From: Serripes groenlandicus | Lineage: Eukaryota > Mollusca > Bivalvia > Cardiida > Cardiidae | Assembly (NCBI GenBank): GCA_031761405.1 | Contig: JASEVX010000095.1 | Location: 1-64,000, forward strand | Direction of reading: 5' to 3' | Length of the DNA: 64,000 nt | Shown here: piece by piece, positions 40,001 to 52,249 of the stretch | Layout of the letters: the number at the start of each line of letters is the position of its first letter | Position numbering within the stretch: position 1 is the first letter of the stretch | Made by a program: the position numbers and the translations under genes | Notes under the pieces: generated by a model | The model's database searches: none | What the model was told of the DNA's origin: nothing | The model's input: the letters and a program-made list of their open reading frames with translations, nothing else

Positions 40001-43000
40001 CGCTTAAACTATCGCGTTTACCAGTGTCGTTCATATAGTTTCGGAAAAAAATGTGTTTTTCCAATTTCCTTCTTTGTTGCATGTATAGTGTAACTTTTGT
40101 TTTAGAAGTCTCCCATGCTCCAAACTGGTGCAATCGGTAGAATGCATATGCACAACACGTAAACTATCGCGTTTACCAGTGGCGTTCATATGGTTTCGGA
40201 AAGAAATGTGTTTTTTCAATTTCTTTGTTTGTTGTATGTATAGAGTAACTTTTGTTTTAGAAGTCTCCCAGGCTCCAAACTGGTGCTATCGGTAGAGTGC
40301 ATATGCACAACGCTTAAACTATCGCGTTTACCAGTGTCGTTCAAATGGTTTCTGGAAAAAACGTGTTTCTCCAATTTCCTTCTTTGTTGCATGTATTGAG
40401 TAACTTTTGTTTTAGAAGTCTCCCATGCTCCAAACTGGTGCAATCAGTAGAGTACATATGCACAACGCTTAAACTATCGCGTTAACCAGTGTCTTTCATA
40501 TGGTTTCGGAAAAAAACGTGTTTCTCCAATTTCCTTCTTTGTTGCATGTATAGTGTAACTTTTGTTTTAGAAGTCTCCCAGGCTCCAATAGGTGCTATCG
40601 GTAGAGTGCATATGCACAACGCGTAAACTATCGCGTTTACCAGTGGCGTTCATATGGTTTCGGAAAAAAACGTGTTTTTTCAATTTCTTTGTTTGTTGTA
40701 TGTATAGAGTAACTTTTGTTTTAGAAGTCTCCCATGCTCCAAACTGGTGCAATCGGTAGAGTGCATATGCACAACGCTTAAACTATCGCGTTTACCCGTG
40801 TCGTTCATATGGTTTCGAAAAAAAACGTGTTTCTCCAATTTCCTTCTTTGTTGCATGTATAGTGTAACTTTTGTTCTAGAAATCTCCCATGATCCTAACT
40901 GGTGCTATCGGTAGAATGCATATGCACAACGCTTAAACTATCGCGTTTACCAGTGTCGTTCATATGGTTTCGGAAAAAAACGTGTTTCTCCAATTTCCTT
41001 CTTTGTTGCATGTATAGTGTAACTTCTGTTCTAGATGTCTCCCAGGCTCCAAACTGGTGCTATCGGTAGAGTGCATATGCACAACGCTTAAACTATCGCG
41101 TTTACTAGTGTCGTTCATATGGTTTCGAAAAAAAAACGTTTTTCTCCAATTTCCTTCTTTGTTGCATGTATAGAGTAACTTTTGTTTTAGAAGTCTCCCA
41201 TGCTCCAAACTGGTGCAATCGGTAGAGTGCATATGCACAACGCGTAAACTATCGCGTTTACCAGTGGCGTTCATATGGTTTCGGAAAAAAACGTGTTTCT
41301 CCAATTTCCTTCTTTGTTGCATGTATAGAGTAACTTCTGTTTTAGAAGGCTCCCATGCTCCAAACTGGTGCTATCGGTAGAGTGCATATGCATAACGCTT
41401 AAACTATCGCGTTTACCAGTGTCGTTCATATGGTTTCGGGAAAAAACGTGTTTCTCCAATTTCCTTCTTTGTTGCATGTATAGTGTAACTTTTGTTCTAG
41501 AAGTCTCCCAGGCTCCAAACTGGTGCTATCGGTAGAGTGCATATGCACAACGATTAAACTATCGCGTTTACCAGTGTCGTTCAAATGGTTTCTGGAAAAA
41601 ACGTGTTTCTCCAATTTCCTTCTTTGTTGCATGTATAGAGTAACTTTTGTTCTAGAAGTCTCTTATGCTCCAAACTGTTGCTATCGGTAGAGTGCATATG
41701 CACAACGCTTAAACTATCGCGTTTACCAGTGTCGTTCATATGGTTTCGGAAAAAAACGTGTTTCTCCAATTTTCTTCTTTGTTGCATGTATAGAGTAACT
41801 TTTGTGTTAGAAGTCTCCCATGCTCCAAACTGGTGCAATCGGTAGAGTGCATATGCACAACGCGTAAACTATCGCGTTTACCAGTGGCGTTCATATGGTT
41901 TCGGAAACAAACGTGTTTCTCCAATTTCCTTGTTTGTTGCATGTATAGAGTAACTTTTGTTTTAGAAGCCTCCCATGCTCCAAACTGGTGCAATCGGTAG
42001 AGTGCATATGCACAACACGTAAACTATCGCGTTTACCAGTGGCGTTCATTTGGTTTCGGAAAAAAATGTGTTTTTCCAATTTCCTTCTTTGTTGCATGTA
42101 TAGTGTAACTTTTGTTTTAGAAGTCTCCCAGGCTCCAAACTGGTGCTATCGGTAGAGTGCATATGCACAACGCGTAAACTATCGCGTTTACCAGTGGCGT
42201 TCATATGGTTTCGGAAAAAAACGTGTTTTTTCAATTTCTTTGTTTGTTGTATGTATAGAGTAACTTTTGTTTTAGAAGTCTCCCATGCTCCAAACTGGTG
42301 CAATCGGTAGAGTGCATATGCACAACGCTTAAACTATCGCGTTTACCAGTGTCGTTCATATGGTTTCGGAAAAAAACGTGTTTCTCCAATTTCCTTCTTT
42401 GTTGCATGTATAGTGTAACTTTTGTTCTAGAAATCTCCCATGATCCTAACTGGTGCTATCGGTAGAATGCATATGCACAACGCTTAAACTATCGCGTTTA
42501 CCAGTGTCGTTCATATGGTTTCGGAAAAAAACGTGTTTCTCCAATTTCCTTCTTTGTTGCATGTATAGTGTAACTTTTGTTCTAGATGTCTCCCAGGCTC
42601 CAAACTGGTGCTATCGGTAGAGTGCATATGCACAACGCTTAAACTATCGCGTTTACTAGTGTCGTTCATATGGTTTCGAAAAAAAACGTGTTTCTCCAAT
42701 TTCCTTCTTTGTTGCATGTATAGTGTAACTTTTGTTCTAGAAATCTCCCATGATCCTAACTGGTGCTATCGGTAGAATGCATATGCACAACGCTTAAACT
42801 ATCGCGTTTACCAGTGTCGTTCATATGGTTTCGGAAAAAAACGTGTTTCTCCAATTTCCTTCTTTGTTGCATGTATAGTGTAACTTCTGTTCTAGATGTC
42901 TCCCAGGCTCCAAACTGGTGCTATCGGTAGAGTGCATATGCACAACGCTTAAACTATCGCGTTTACTAGTGTCGTTCATATGGTTTCGAAAAAAAAACGT

Positions 43001-46000
43001 TTTTCTCCAATTTCCTTCTTTGTTGCATGTATAGAGTAACTTTTGTTTTAGAAGTCTCCCATGCTCCAAACTGGTGCAATCGGTAGAGTGCATATGCACA
43101 ACGCGTAAACTATCGCGTTTACCAGTGGCGTTCATATGGTTTCGGAAAAAAACGTGTTTCTCCAAATTCCTTCTTTGTTGCATGTATAGAGTAACTTCTG
43201 TTTTAGAAGGCTCCCATGCTCCAAACTGGTGCTATCGGTAGAATGCATATGCATAACGCTTAAACTATCGCGTTTACCAGTGTCGTTCAAATGGTTTCTG
43301 GAAAAAACGTGTTTCTCCAATTTCCTTCTTTGTTGCATGTATAGTGTAACTTTTGTTCTAGAAGTCTCCCAGGCTCCAAACTGGTGCTATCGGTAGAGTG
43401 CATATGCACAACGCTTAAACTATCGCGTTTACCATTGTCGTTCATATGGTTTTGGAAATAAACGTGTTTCTCCAATTTCCTTCTTTGTTGCATGTATAGT
43501 GTAACTTTTGTTCTAGAAGTCTCGCAGGCTCCAAACTGGTGCTATCGGTAGAGTGCATATGCACAACGCTTAAACTATCGCGTTTACCAGTGTCGTTCAT
43601 ATGGTTTCGGAAAAAAACGTGTTTCTCCAATTTCCTTCTTTGTTGCATGTATAGAGTAACTTTTGTTTTAGAAGTCTCCCATGCTCCAAACTGGTGCAAT
43701 CGGTAGAGTGCATATGCACAACGCGTAAACTATCGCGTTTACCAGTGGCGTTCATATGGTTTCGGAAAAAAACGTGTTTCTCCAATTTCCTTCTTTGTTG
43801 CATGTATAGAGTAACTTCTGTTTTTAGAAGTTTCCCATGCTCCAAACTGGTGCTATCGGTAGAGTGCATATGGACAACGCTTAAACTATCGCGTTTACCA
43901 GTGTCGTTCATATGGTTTCGGGAAAAAACGTGTTTCTCCAATTTCCTTCTTTGTTGCATGTATAGTGTAACTTTTGTTCTAGAAGTCTCCCAGGCTCCAA
44001 ACTGGTGCTATCGGTAGAGTGCATATGCACAACGCTTAAACTATCGCGTTTACCAGTGTCGTTCATATAGTTTCGGAAAAAATTGTGTTTTTCCAATTTC
44101 CTTCTTTGTTGCATGTATAGTGTAACTTTTGTTTTAGAAGTCTCCCATGCTCCAAACTGGTGCAATCGGTAGAATGCATATGCACAACACGTAAACTATC
44201 GCGTTTACCAGTGGCGTTCATATGGTTTCGGAAAGAAATGTGTTTTTTCAATTTCTTTGTTTGTTGTATGTATAGAGTAACTTTTGTTTTAGAAGTCTCC
44301 CAGGCTCCAAACTGGTGCTATCGGTAGAGTGCATATGCACAACGCTTAAACTATCGCGTTTACCAGTGTCGTTCAAATGGTTTCTGGAAAAAACGTGTTT
44401 CTCCAATTTCCTTCTTTGTTGCATGTATTGAGTAACTTTTGTTTTAGAAGTCTCCCATGCTCCAAACTGGTGCAATCAGTAGAGTACATATGCACAACGC
44501 TTAAACTATCGCGTTAACCAGTGTCTTTCATATGGTTTCGGAAAAAAACGTGTTTCTCCAATTTCCTTCTTTGTTGCATGTATAGTGTAACTTTTGTTTT
44601 AGAAGTCTCCCAGGCTCCAATAGGTGCTATCGGTAGAGTGCATATGCACAACGCGTAAACTATCGCGTTTACCAGTGGCGTTCATATGGTTTCGGAAAAA
44701 AACGTGTTTTTTCAATTTCTTTGTTTGTTGTATGTATAGAGTAACTTTTGTTTTAGAAGTCTCCCATGCTCCAAACTGGTGCAATCGGTAGAGTGCATAT
44801 GCACAACGCTTAAACTATCGCGTTTACCCGTGTCGTTCATATGGTTTCGAAAAAAAACGTGTTTCTCCAATTTCCTTCTTTGTTGCATGTATAGTGTAAC
44901 TTTTGTTCTAGAAATCTCCCATGATCCTAACTGGTGCTATCGGTAGAATGCATATGCACAACGCTTAAACTATCGCGTTTACCAGTGTCGTTCATATGGT
45001 TTCGGAAAAAAACGTGTTTCTCCAATTTCCTTCTTTGTTGCATGTATAGTGTAACTTCTGTTCTAGATGTCTCCCAGGCTCCAAACTGGTGCTATCGGTA
45101 GAGTGCATATGCACAACGCTTAAACTATCGCGTTTACTAGTGTCGTTCATATGGTTTCGAAAAAAAAACGTTTTTCTCCAATTTCCTTCTTTGTTGCATG
45201 TATAGAGTAACTTTTGTTTTAGAAGTCTCCCATGCTCCAAACTGGTGCAATCGGTAGAGTGCATATGCACAACGCGTAAACTATCGCGTTTACCAGTGGC
45301 GTTCATATGGTTTCGGAAAAAAACGTGTTTCTCCAATTTCCTTCTTTGTTGCATGTATAGAGTAACTTCTGTTTTAGAAGGCTCCCATGCTCCAAACTGG
45401 TGCTATCGGTAGAGTGCATATGCATAACGCTTAAACTATCGCGTTTACCAGTGTCGTTCATATGGTTTCGGGAAAAAACGTGTTTCTCCAATTTCCTTCT
45501 TTGTTGCATGTATAGCGTAACTTTTGTTCTAGAAGTCTCCCAGGCTCCAAACTGGTGCTATCGGTAGAGTGCATATGCACAACGATTAAACTATCGCGTT
45601 TACCAGTGTCGTTCAAATGGTTTCTGGAAAAAACGTGTTTCTCCAATTTCCTTCTTTGTTGCATGTATAGAGTAACTTTTGTTCTAGAAGTCTCTTATGC
45701 TCCAAACTGTTGCTATCGGTAGAGTGCATATGCACAACGCTTAAACTATCGCGTTTACCAGTGTCGTTCATATGGTTTCGGAAAAAAACGTGTTTCTCCA
45801 ATTTTCTTCTTTGTTGCATGTATAGAGTAACTTTTGTGTTAGAAGTCTCCCATGCTCCAAACTGGTGCAATCGGTAGAGTGCATATGCACAACGCGTAAA
45901 CTATCGCGTTTACCAGTGGCGTTCATATGGTTTCGGAAACAAACGTGTTTCTCCAATTTCCTTGTTTGTTGCATGTATAGAGTAACTTTTGTTTTAGAAG

Positions 46001-47360
46001 CCTCCCATGCTCCAAACTGGTGCAATCGGTAGAGTGCATATGCACAACACGTAAACTATCGCGTTTACCAGTGGCGTTCATTTGGTTTCGGAAAAAAATG
46101 TGTTTTTCCAATTTCCTTCTTTGTTGCATGTATAGTGTAACTTTTGTTTTAGAAGTCTCCCAGGCTCCAAACTGGTGCTATCGGTAGAGTGCATATGCAC
46201 AACGCGTAAACTATCGCGTTTACCAGTGGCGTTCATATGGTTTCGGAAAAAAACGTGTTTTTTCAATTTCTTTGTTTGTTGTATGTATAGAGTAACTTTT
46301 GTTTTAGAAGTCTCCCATGCTCCAAACTGGTGCAATCGGTAGAGTGCATATGCACAACGCTTAAACTATCGCGTTTACCAGTGTCGTTCATATGGTTTCG
46401 GAAAAAAACGTGTTTCTCCAATTTCCTTCTTTGTTGCATGTATAGTGTAACTTTTGTTCTAGAAATCTCCCATGATCCTAACTGGTGCTATCGGTAGAAT
46501 GCATATGCACAACGCTTAAACTATCGCGTTTACCAGTGTCGTTCATATGGTTTCGGAAAAAAACGTGTTTCTCCAATTTCCTTCTTTGTTGCATGTATAG
46601 TGTAACTTTTGTTCTAGATGTCTCCCAGGCTCCAAACTGGTGCTATCGGTAGAGTGCATATGCACAACGCTTAAACTATCGCGTTTACTAGTGTCGTTCA
46701 TATGGTTTCGAAAAAAAACGTGTTTCTCCAATTTCCTTCTTTGTTGCATGTATAGAGTAACTTTTGTTTTAGAAGTCTCCCATGCTCCAAACTGGTGCAA
46801 TCGGTAGAGTGCATATGCACAACGCGTAAACTATCGCGTTTACCAGTGGCGTTCATATGGTTTCGGAAAAAAACGTGTTTCTCCAATTTCCTTCTTTGTT
46901 GCATGTATAGAGTAACTTCTGTTTTAGAAGTCTCCCATGCTCCAAACTGGTGCTATCGGTAGAGTGCATATGCATAACGCTTAACCTATCGCGTTTACCA
47001 GTGTCGTTCATATGGTTTCGGGAAAAAACGTGTTTCTCCAATTTCCTTCTTTGTTGCATGTATAGTGTAACTTTTGTTCTAGAAGTCTCCCAGGCTCCAA
47101 ACTGGTGCTATCGGTAGAGTGCATATGCACAACGCTTAAACTATCGCGTTTACCAGTGTCGTTCAAATGGTTTCTGGAAAAAACGTGTTTCTCCAATTTC
47201 CTTCTTTGTTGCATGTATAGAGTAACTTTTGTTCTAGAAGTCTCTTATGCTCCAAACTGTTGCTATCGGTAGAGTGCATATGCACAACGCTTAAACTATC
47301 GCGTTTACCAGTGTCGTTCATATGGTTTCGGAAAAAAACGTGTTTCTCCAATTTTTTCTT
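37075..47360. repeat. Nested HOR: 2171-bp units inside 4032-bp units
   Basis: A 14-monomer unit of 2171 bp occupies about 37,075-39,245 and 39,246-41,416, and again about 43,278-45,448. Together with a 1.86-kb stretch after the second copy (about 41,417-43,277), the second unit forms a 4032-bp (26-monomer) super-unit that is repeated at about 43,278-47,310. The truncated monomer start CAGGCTCCAATAGGTGC sits at 38,401, 40,572 and 44,604 (differences 2171 and 4032). Other shared markers are CTGTTTTTAGAAGTTTCCC, CATATGGACAACGC and CAAATGGTTTCTGG. Near identity of the copies suggests recent amplification. Confidence 0.9.
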
Positions 47361-48089
47361 TGTTGCATGTATAGAGTAACTTTTGTGTTAGAAGTCTCCC
47401 ATGCTCCAAACTGGTGCAATCGGTAGAGTGCATATGCACAACGCGTAAACTATCGCGTTTACCAGTGGCGTTCATATGGTTTCGGAAACAAACGTGTTTC
47501 TCCAATTTCCTTCTTTGTTGCATGTATAGAGTAACTTTTGTTTTAGAAGCCTCCCATGCTCCAAACTGGTGCAATCGGTAGAGTGCATATGCACAACACG
47601 TAAACTATCGCGTTTACCAGTGGCGTTCATTTGGTTTCGGAAAAAAATGTGTTTTTCCAATTTCCTTCTTTGTTGCATGTATAGAGTAACTTTTGTTTTA
47701 GAAGTATCCCATGCTCCAAACTGGTGCAATCGGTAGAGTGCATATGCACACCGCTTAAACTATCGCGTTTACCACTGGCGTTCATATGGTTTCGGAAAAA
47801 AATGTGTTTTTCCAATTTCCTTCTTTGTTGCATGTAAAGTGTAACTTTTGTTCTAGAAGGCTCCCATGCTCTAAACTGGTGCTATCGGTAGAGTGCATAT
47901 GCACAACGCTTAAACTATCATGTTTTCTAGTGACGTTCATATTGTTTCGGAAAAAACGCGTTTTTCAAATTTCATTCTTTGTTGCATGTATAGTGTAACT
48001 TTTGTTCTAGAAGTCTCCCATGCTCCAAGCTGGTGCTATCGGTAGAGTGCATATCCACAACGCTTAAACTATCGCGTTTACCAGTGTCG

Positions 48090-49430
48090 TTCATATGGTT
48101 TCGGAAAAAAACGTGTTCCTCTAATTTCCTTCTTTGTTGCATGTATAGTTTAACTTTTGTTCTAGAAGTCTCCCAGGCTCCAAACTGGTGCTATCGGTAG
48201 AGTGCATATGCACAACGCTTAAACTATCGCGTTTACCAGTGTCGTTCAAATGGTTTCTGGAAAAAACGTGTTTCTCCAATTTCCTACTTTGTTGCATGTA
48301 TAGAGTAACTTTTGTTTTAGAAGTCTCACATGCTCCAAACTGGTGCAATCGGTAGAGTGCATATGCACAACGCTTAAACTATCGCGTTTACCACTGGCGT
48401 TCATATGGTTTCGGAAAAAAATGTGTTTTTCCAATTTCCTTCTTTGTTGCATGTAAAGTGTAACTTTTGTTCTAGAAGTCTCCCATGCTCCAAACTGGTG
48501 CTATCGGTAGAGTGCATATGCACAATGCTTAAACTATCGCGTTTACCAGTGGCGTTCATATGGTTTCGGAAAAAAACGTGTTTTTCCAATTTCCTTCTTT
48601 GTTGTATGTAAAGAGTAACTTTTGTTTTAGAAGTCTCCCATGCTCCAAACTGGTGCAATCGGTAGAGTGCATATGCACAACGCGTAAACTATCGCGTTTA
48701 CCAGTGGCGTTCATATGGTTTCGGAAAAAAACGTGTTTCTCCAATTTCCTTCTTTGTTGCATGTATAGAGTAACTTCTGTTTTAGAAGTCTCCCATGCTC
48801 CAAACTGGTGCTATCGGTAGAGTGCATATGCACAACGCTTAAACTATCGCGTTTACCAGTGTCGTTCATATGGTTTCGGAAAAAAACGTGTTTCTCTAAT
48901 TTCCTTCTTTGTTGCATGTATAGTGTAACTTTTGTTCTAGAAGTCTCCCAGGCTCCAAACTGGTGCTATTGGTAGAGTGCATATGCACAACGCTTAAACT
49001 ATCGCGTTTACCAGTGTCGTTCAAATGGTTTCTGGAAAAAACGTGTTTCTCCAATTTCCTTCTTTGTTGCATGTATTGAGTAACTTTTGTTTTAGAAGTC
49101 TCACATGCTCCAAACTGGTGCAATCGGTAGAGTGCATATGCACAACGCTTAAACTATCGCGTTTACCACTGGCGTTCATATGGTTTCGGAAAAAAATGTG
49201 TTTTTCCAATTTCCTTCTTTGTTGCATGTAAAGTGTAACTTTTGTTCTAGAAGTCTCCCATGCTCCAAACTGGTGCTATCGGTAGAGTGCATATGCACAA
49301 TGCTTAAACTATCGCGTTTACCAGTGGCGTTCATATGGTTTCGGAAAAAAACGTGATTTTCCAATTTTCTTCTTTGTTGTATGTAAAGAGTAACTTTTGT
49401 TTTAGAAGTCTCCTGTGCTCCCAACTGGTG
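48090..49430. repeat. Five-monomer tandem block, offset 775 bp
   Basis: About 48,090-48,860 is repeated at about 48,870-49,430 with an offset of 775 bp (5 x 155). Both carry AAATGGTTTCTGG, CACAATGCTTAAAC and TGTATGTAAAGAGTAAC. The right copy loses resemblance after about 49,430. Confidence 0.75.
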
Positions 49431-50005
49431 CAATCGGTAGAGTGCATATGCACAACGCTTAAACTATCGCGTTTACCAGTGTCGTTGATATGGTTTCGGA
49501 AAAAAACGTGTTTCTCCAATTTCCTTCTTTGTTGCATGTATAGTGTAACTTTTGTTTTAGAAGTCTCCCAGGCTCCAAACTGGTGCTATCGGTAGAGTGC
49601 ATATGCACAACGCGTAAACTATCGCGTTTACCAGTGGCGTTCATATGGTTTCGGAAAAAAACGTGTTTTTCCAATTTCCTTCTTTGTTGTATGTATAGAG
49701 TAACTTTTGTTTTAGAAGTCTCCCATGCTCCAAACTGGTGCAATCGGTAGAGTGCATATGCACAACGCTTAAACTATCCCGTTTACCAATGTCGTTCATA
49801 TGGTTTCGGAAAAAAACGTGTTTCTCCAATTTCCTTCTTTGTTGCATGTATAGTGTAACTTTTGTTCTAGAAATCTCCCATGATCCTAACTGGTGCTATC
49901 GGTAGAATGCATATGAACAACGCTTAAACTATCATGTTTTCTAGTGACGTTCATATTGTTTCGGAAAAAACGCGTTTTTCCAATTTCCTTCTTTGTTGCA
50001 TGTAT

Positions 50006-50219
50006 GTTCGATTCCCGGTTGCGGCGCGTTCTTTCGGGCGATGTTTTCCATTGCCTCTCACCTCTGATTTATGTGAGAAAGTAGTCAGTGGCTTCGAAAG
50101 AATGTTGTGCAAGTACTGGTGTGGGAAAGCCAGGAAAACATGGGTAGGTGCACTGACCGCCGTGATATGACCAAAGCTGTTAAAAGCGGCGTTAAACTCC
50201 AAACAAACAAACAAACAAA
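50006..50219 (+). mobile_element. 5'-truncated tRNA SINE with (CAAA)n tail in satellite
   Basis: The element starts within the B box (GTTCGATTCCCGGTTGCGGC) and runs through the same body as the SINE at 3897-4162, in opposite orientation, to GCGGCGTTAAACTCC and a (CAAA)n tail. The 13 bp TTGTTGCATGTAT flank it (49,993-50,005 and 50,220-50,232); they are satellite sequence, so this is a genuine insertion into a monomer. The A box and the first two thirds of the tRNA head are missing, consistent with incomplete reverse transcription. Confidence 0.95.
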
Positions 50220-52249
50220 TTGTTGCATGTATAGTGTAACTTTTGTTCTAGAAGTCTCCCATGCTCCAAACTGATGCAATCGGTAGAGTGCATATGCACA
50301 ACGCTTAAACTATCGCGTTTACCAGTGTCGTTCATATGGTTTCGGAAAAAAACGTGTTTCTCCAATTTCCTTCTTTGTTGCATATAAAGTGTAACTTTTG
50401 TTCTAGAAATCTCCCATGATCCTAACTGGTGCTATCGGTAGAATGCATATGCACAACGCTTAAACTATCATGTTTTCTAGTGACGTTCATATTGTTTCGG
50501 AAAAAACGCGTTTTTCCAATTTCATTCTTTGTTGCATGTATAGTGTAACTTTTGTTCTAGAAGTCTCCCATGCTCCAAACTGGTGCAATCGGTAGAGTGC
50601 ATATGCACAACGCTTAAACTATCGCGTTTACCAGTGTCGTTCTTATGGTTTTGGAAAAAAACGTGTTTTTCCAATGTCCTTCTTTGTTGCATGTATAGTG
50701 TAACCTTTGTTCTAGAAGTCTCTTATGCTCCAAACTGGTGCTATCGGTAGAGTGCATATGCACAACGCTTAAACTATCGCGTTTACCAGTGTCGTTCATA
50801 TGGTTTCGGAAAAAAACGTATTTCTCCAATTTCCTTCTTTGTTGCATGTATAGTGTAACTTTTGTTCTAGAAGTCTCTTATGCTCCAAACTGTTGCTATC
50901 GGTAGAGTGCATATGCACAACGCTTAAACTATCGCGTTTACCAGTGTCGTTCATATGGTTTCGGAAAAAAACGTGTTTCTCCAATTTTCTTCTTTGTTGC
51001 ATGTATAGAGTAACTTTTGTGTTAGAAGTCTCCCATGCTCCAAACTGGTGCAATCGGTAGAGTGCATATGCACAACGCGTAAACTATCGCGTTTACCAGT
51101 GGCGTTCATATGGTTTCGGAAACAAACGTGTTTCTCCAATTTCCTTCTTTGTTGCATGTATAGAGTAACTTTTGTTTTAGAAGCCTCCCATGCTCCAAAC
51201 TGGTGCAATCGGTAGAGTGCATATGCACAACACGTAAACTATCGCGTTTACCAGTGGCGTTCATTTGGTTTCGGAAAAAAATGTGTTTTTCCAATTTCCT
51301 TCTTTGTTTCATGTATAGAGTAACTTTTGTTTTAGAAGTATCCCATGCTCCAAACTGGTGCAATCGGTAGAGTGCATATGCACAACGCTTAAACTATCGC
51401 GTTTACTACTGGCGTTCATATGGTTTCGGAAAAAAATGTGTTTTTCCAATTTCCTTCTTTGTTGCATGTAAAGTGTAACTTTTGTTCTAGAAGGCTCCCA
51501 TGCTCTAAACTGGTGCTATCGGTAGAGTGCATATGCACAACGCTTAAACTATCATGTTTTCTAGTGACGTTCATATTGTTTCGGAAAAAACGCGTTTTTC
51601 AAATTTCATTCTTTGTTGCATGTATAGTGTAACTTTTGTTCTAGAAGTCTCCCATGCTCCAAACTGGTGCTATCGGTAGAGTGCATATGCACAACGCTTA
51701 AACTATCGCGTTTACCAGTGTCGTTCATATGGTTTCGGAAAAAAACGTGTTTCTCCAATTTCCTTCTTTGTTGCATGAAAAGTGTAACTTTTGTTTTAGA
51801 AGTCTCCCAGGCTCCAAACTGGTGCTATCGGTAGAGTGCATATGCACGACGCGTAAACTATCGAATTTACCAGTGGCGTTCATATGGTTTCGGAAAAAAA
51901 CGTGTTTTTTTCCAATTTCCTTCTTTGTTGTATGTATAGAGTAACTTTTGTTTTAGAAGTCTCCCATGCTCCAAACTGGTGCAATCGGTAGAGTGCATAT
52001 GCACAACGCTTAAACTATCACGTTTACCAGTGTCGTTCATATGGTTTCGGAAAAAAACGTGTTTCTCCAATTTCCTTCTTTGTTGCATGTATAGTGTAAC
52101 TTTTGTTCTAGAAATCTCCCATGATCCTAACTGGTGCTATCGGTAGAATGCATATGCACAACGCTTAAACTATCATGTTTTCTAGTGACGTTCATATTGT
52201 TTCGGAAAAAACGCGTTTTTCCAATTTCATTCTTTGTTGCATGTATAGT

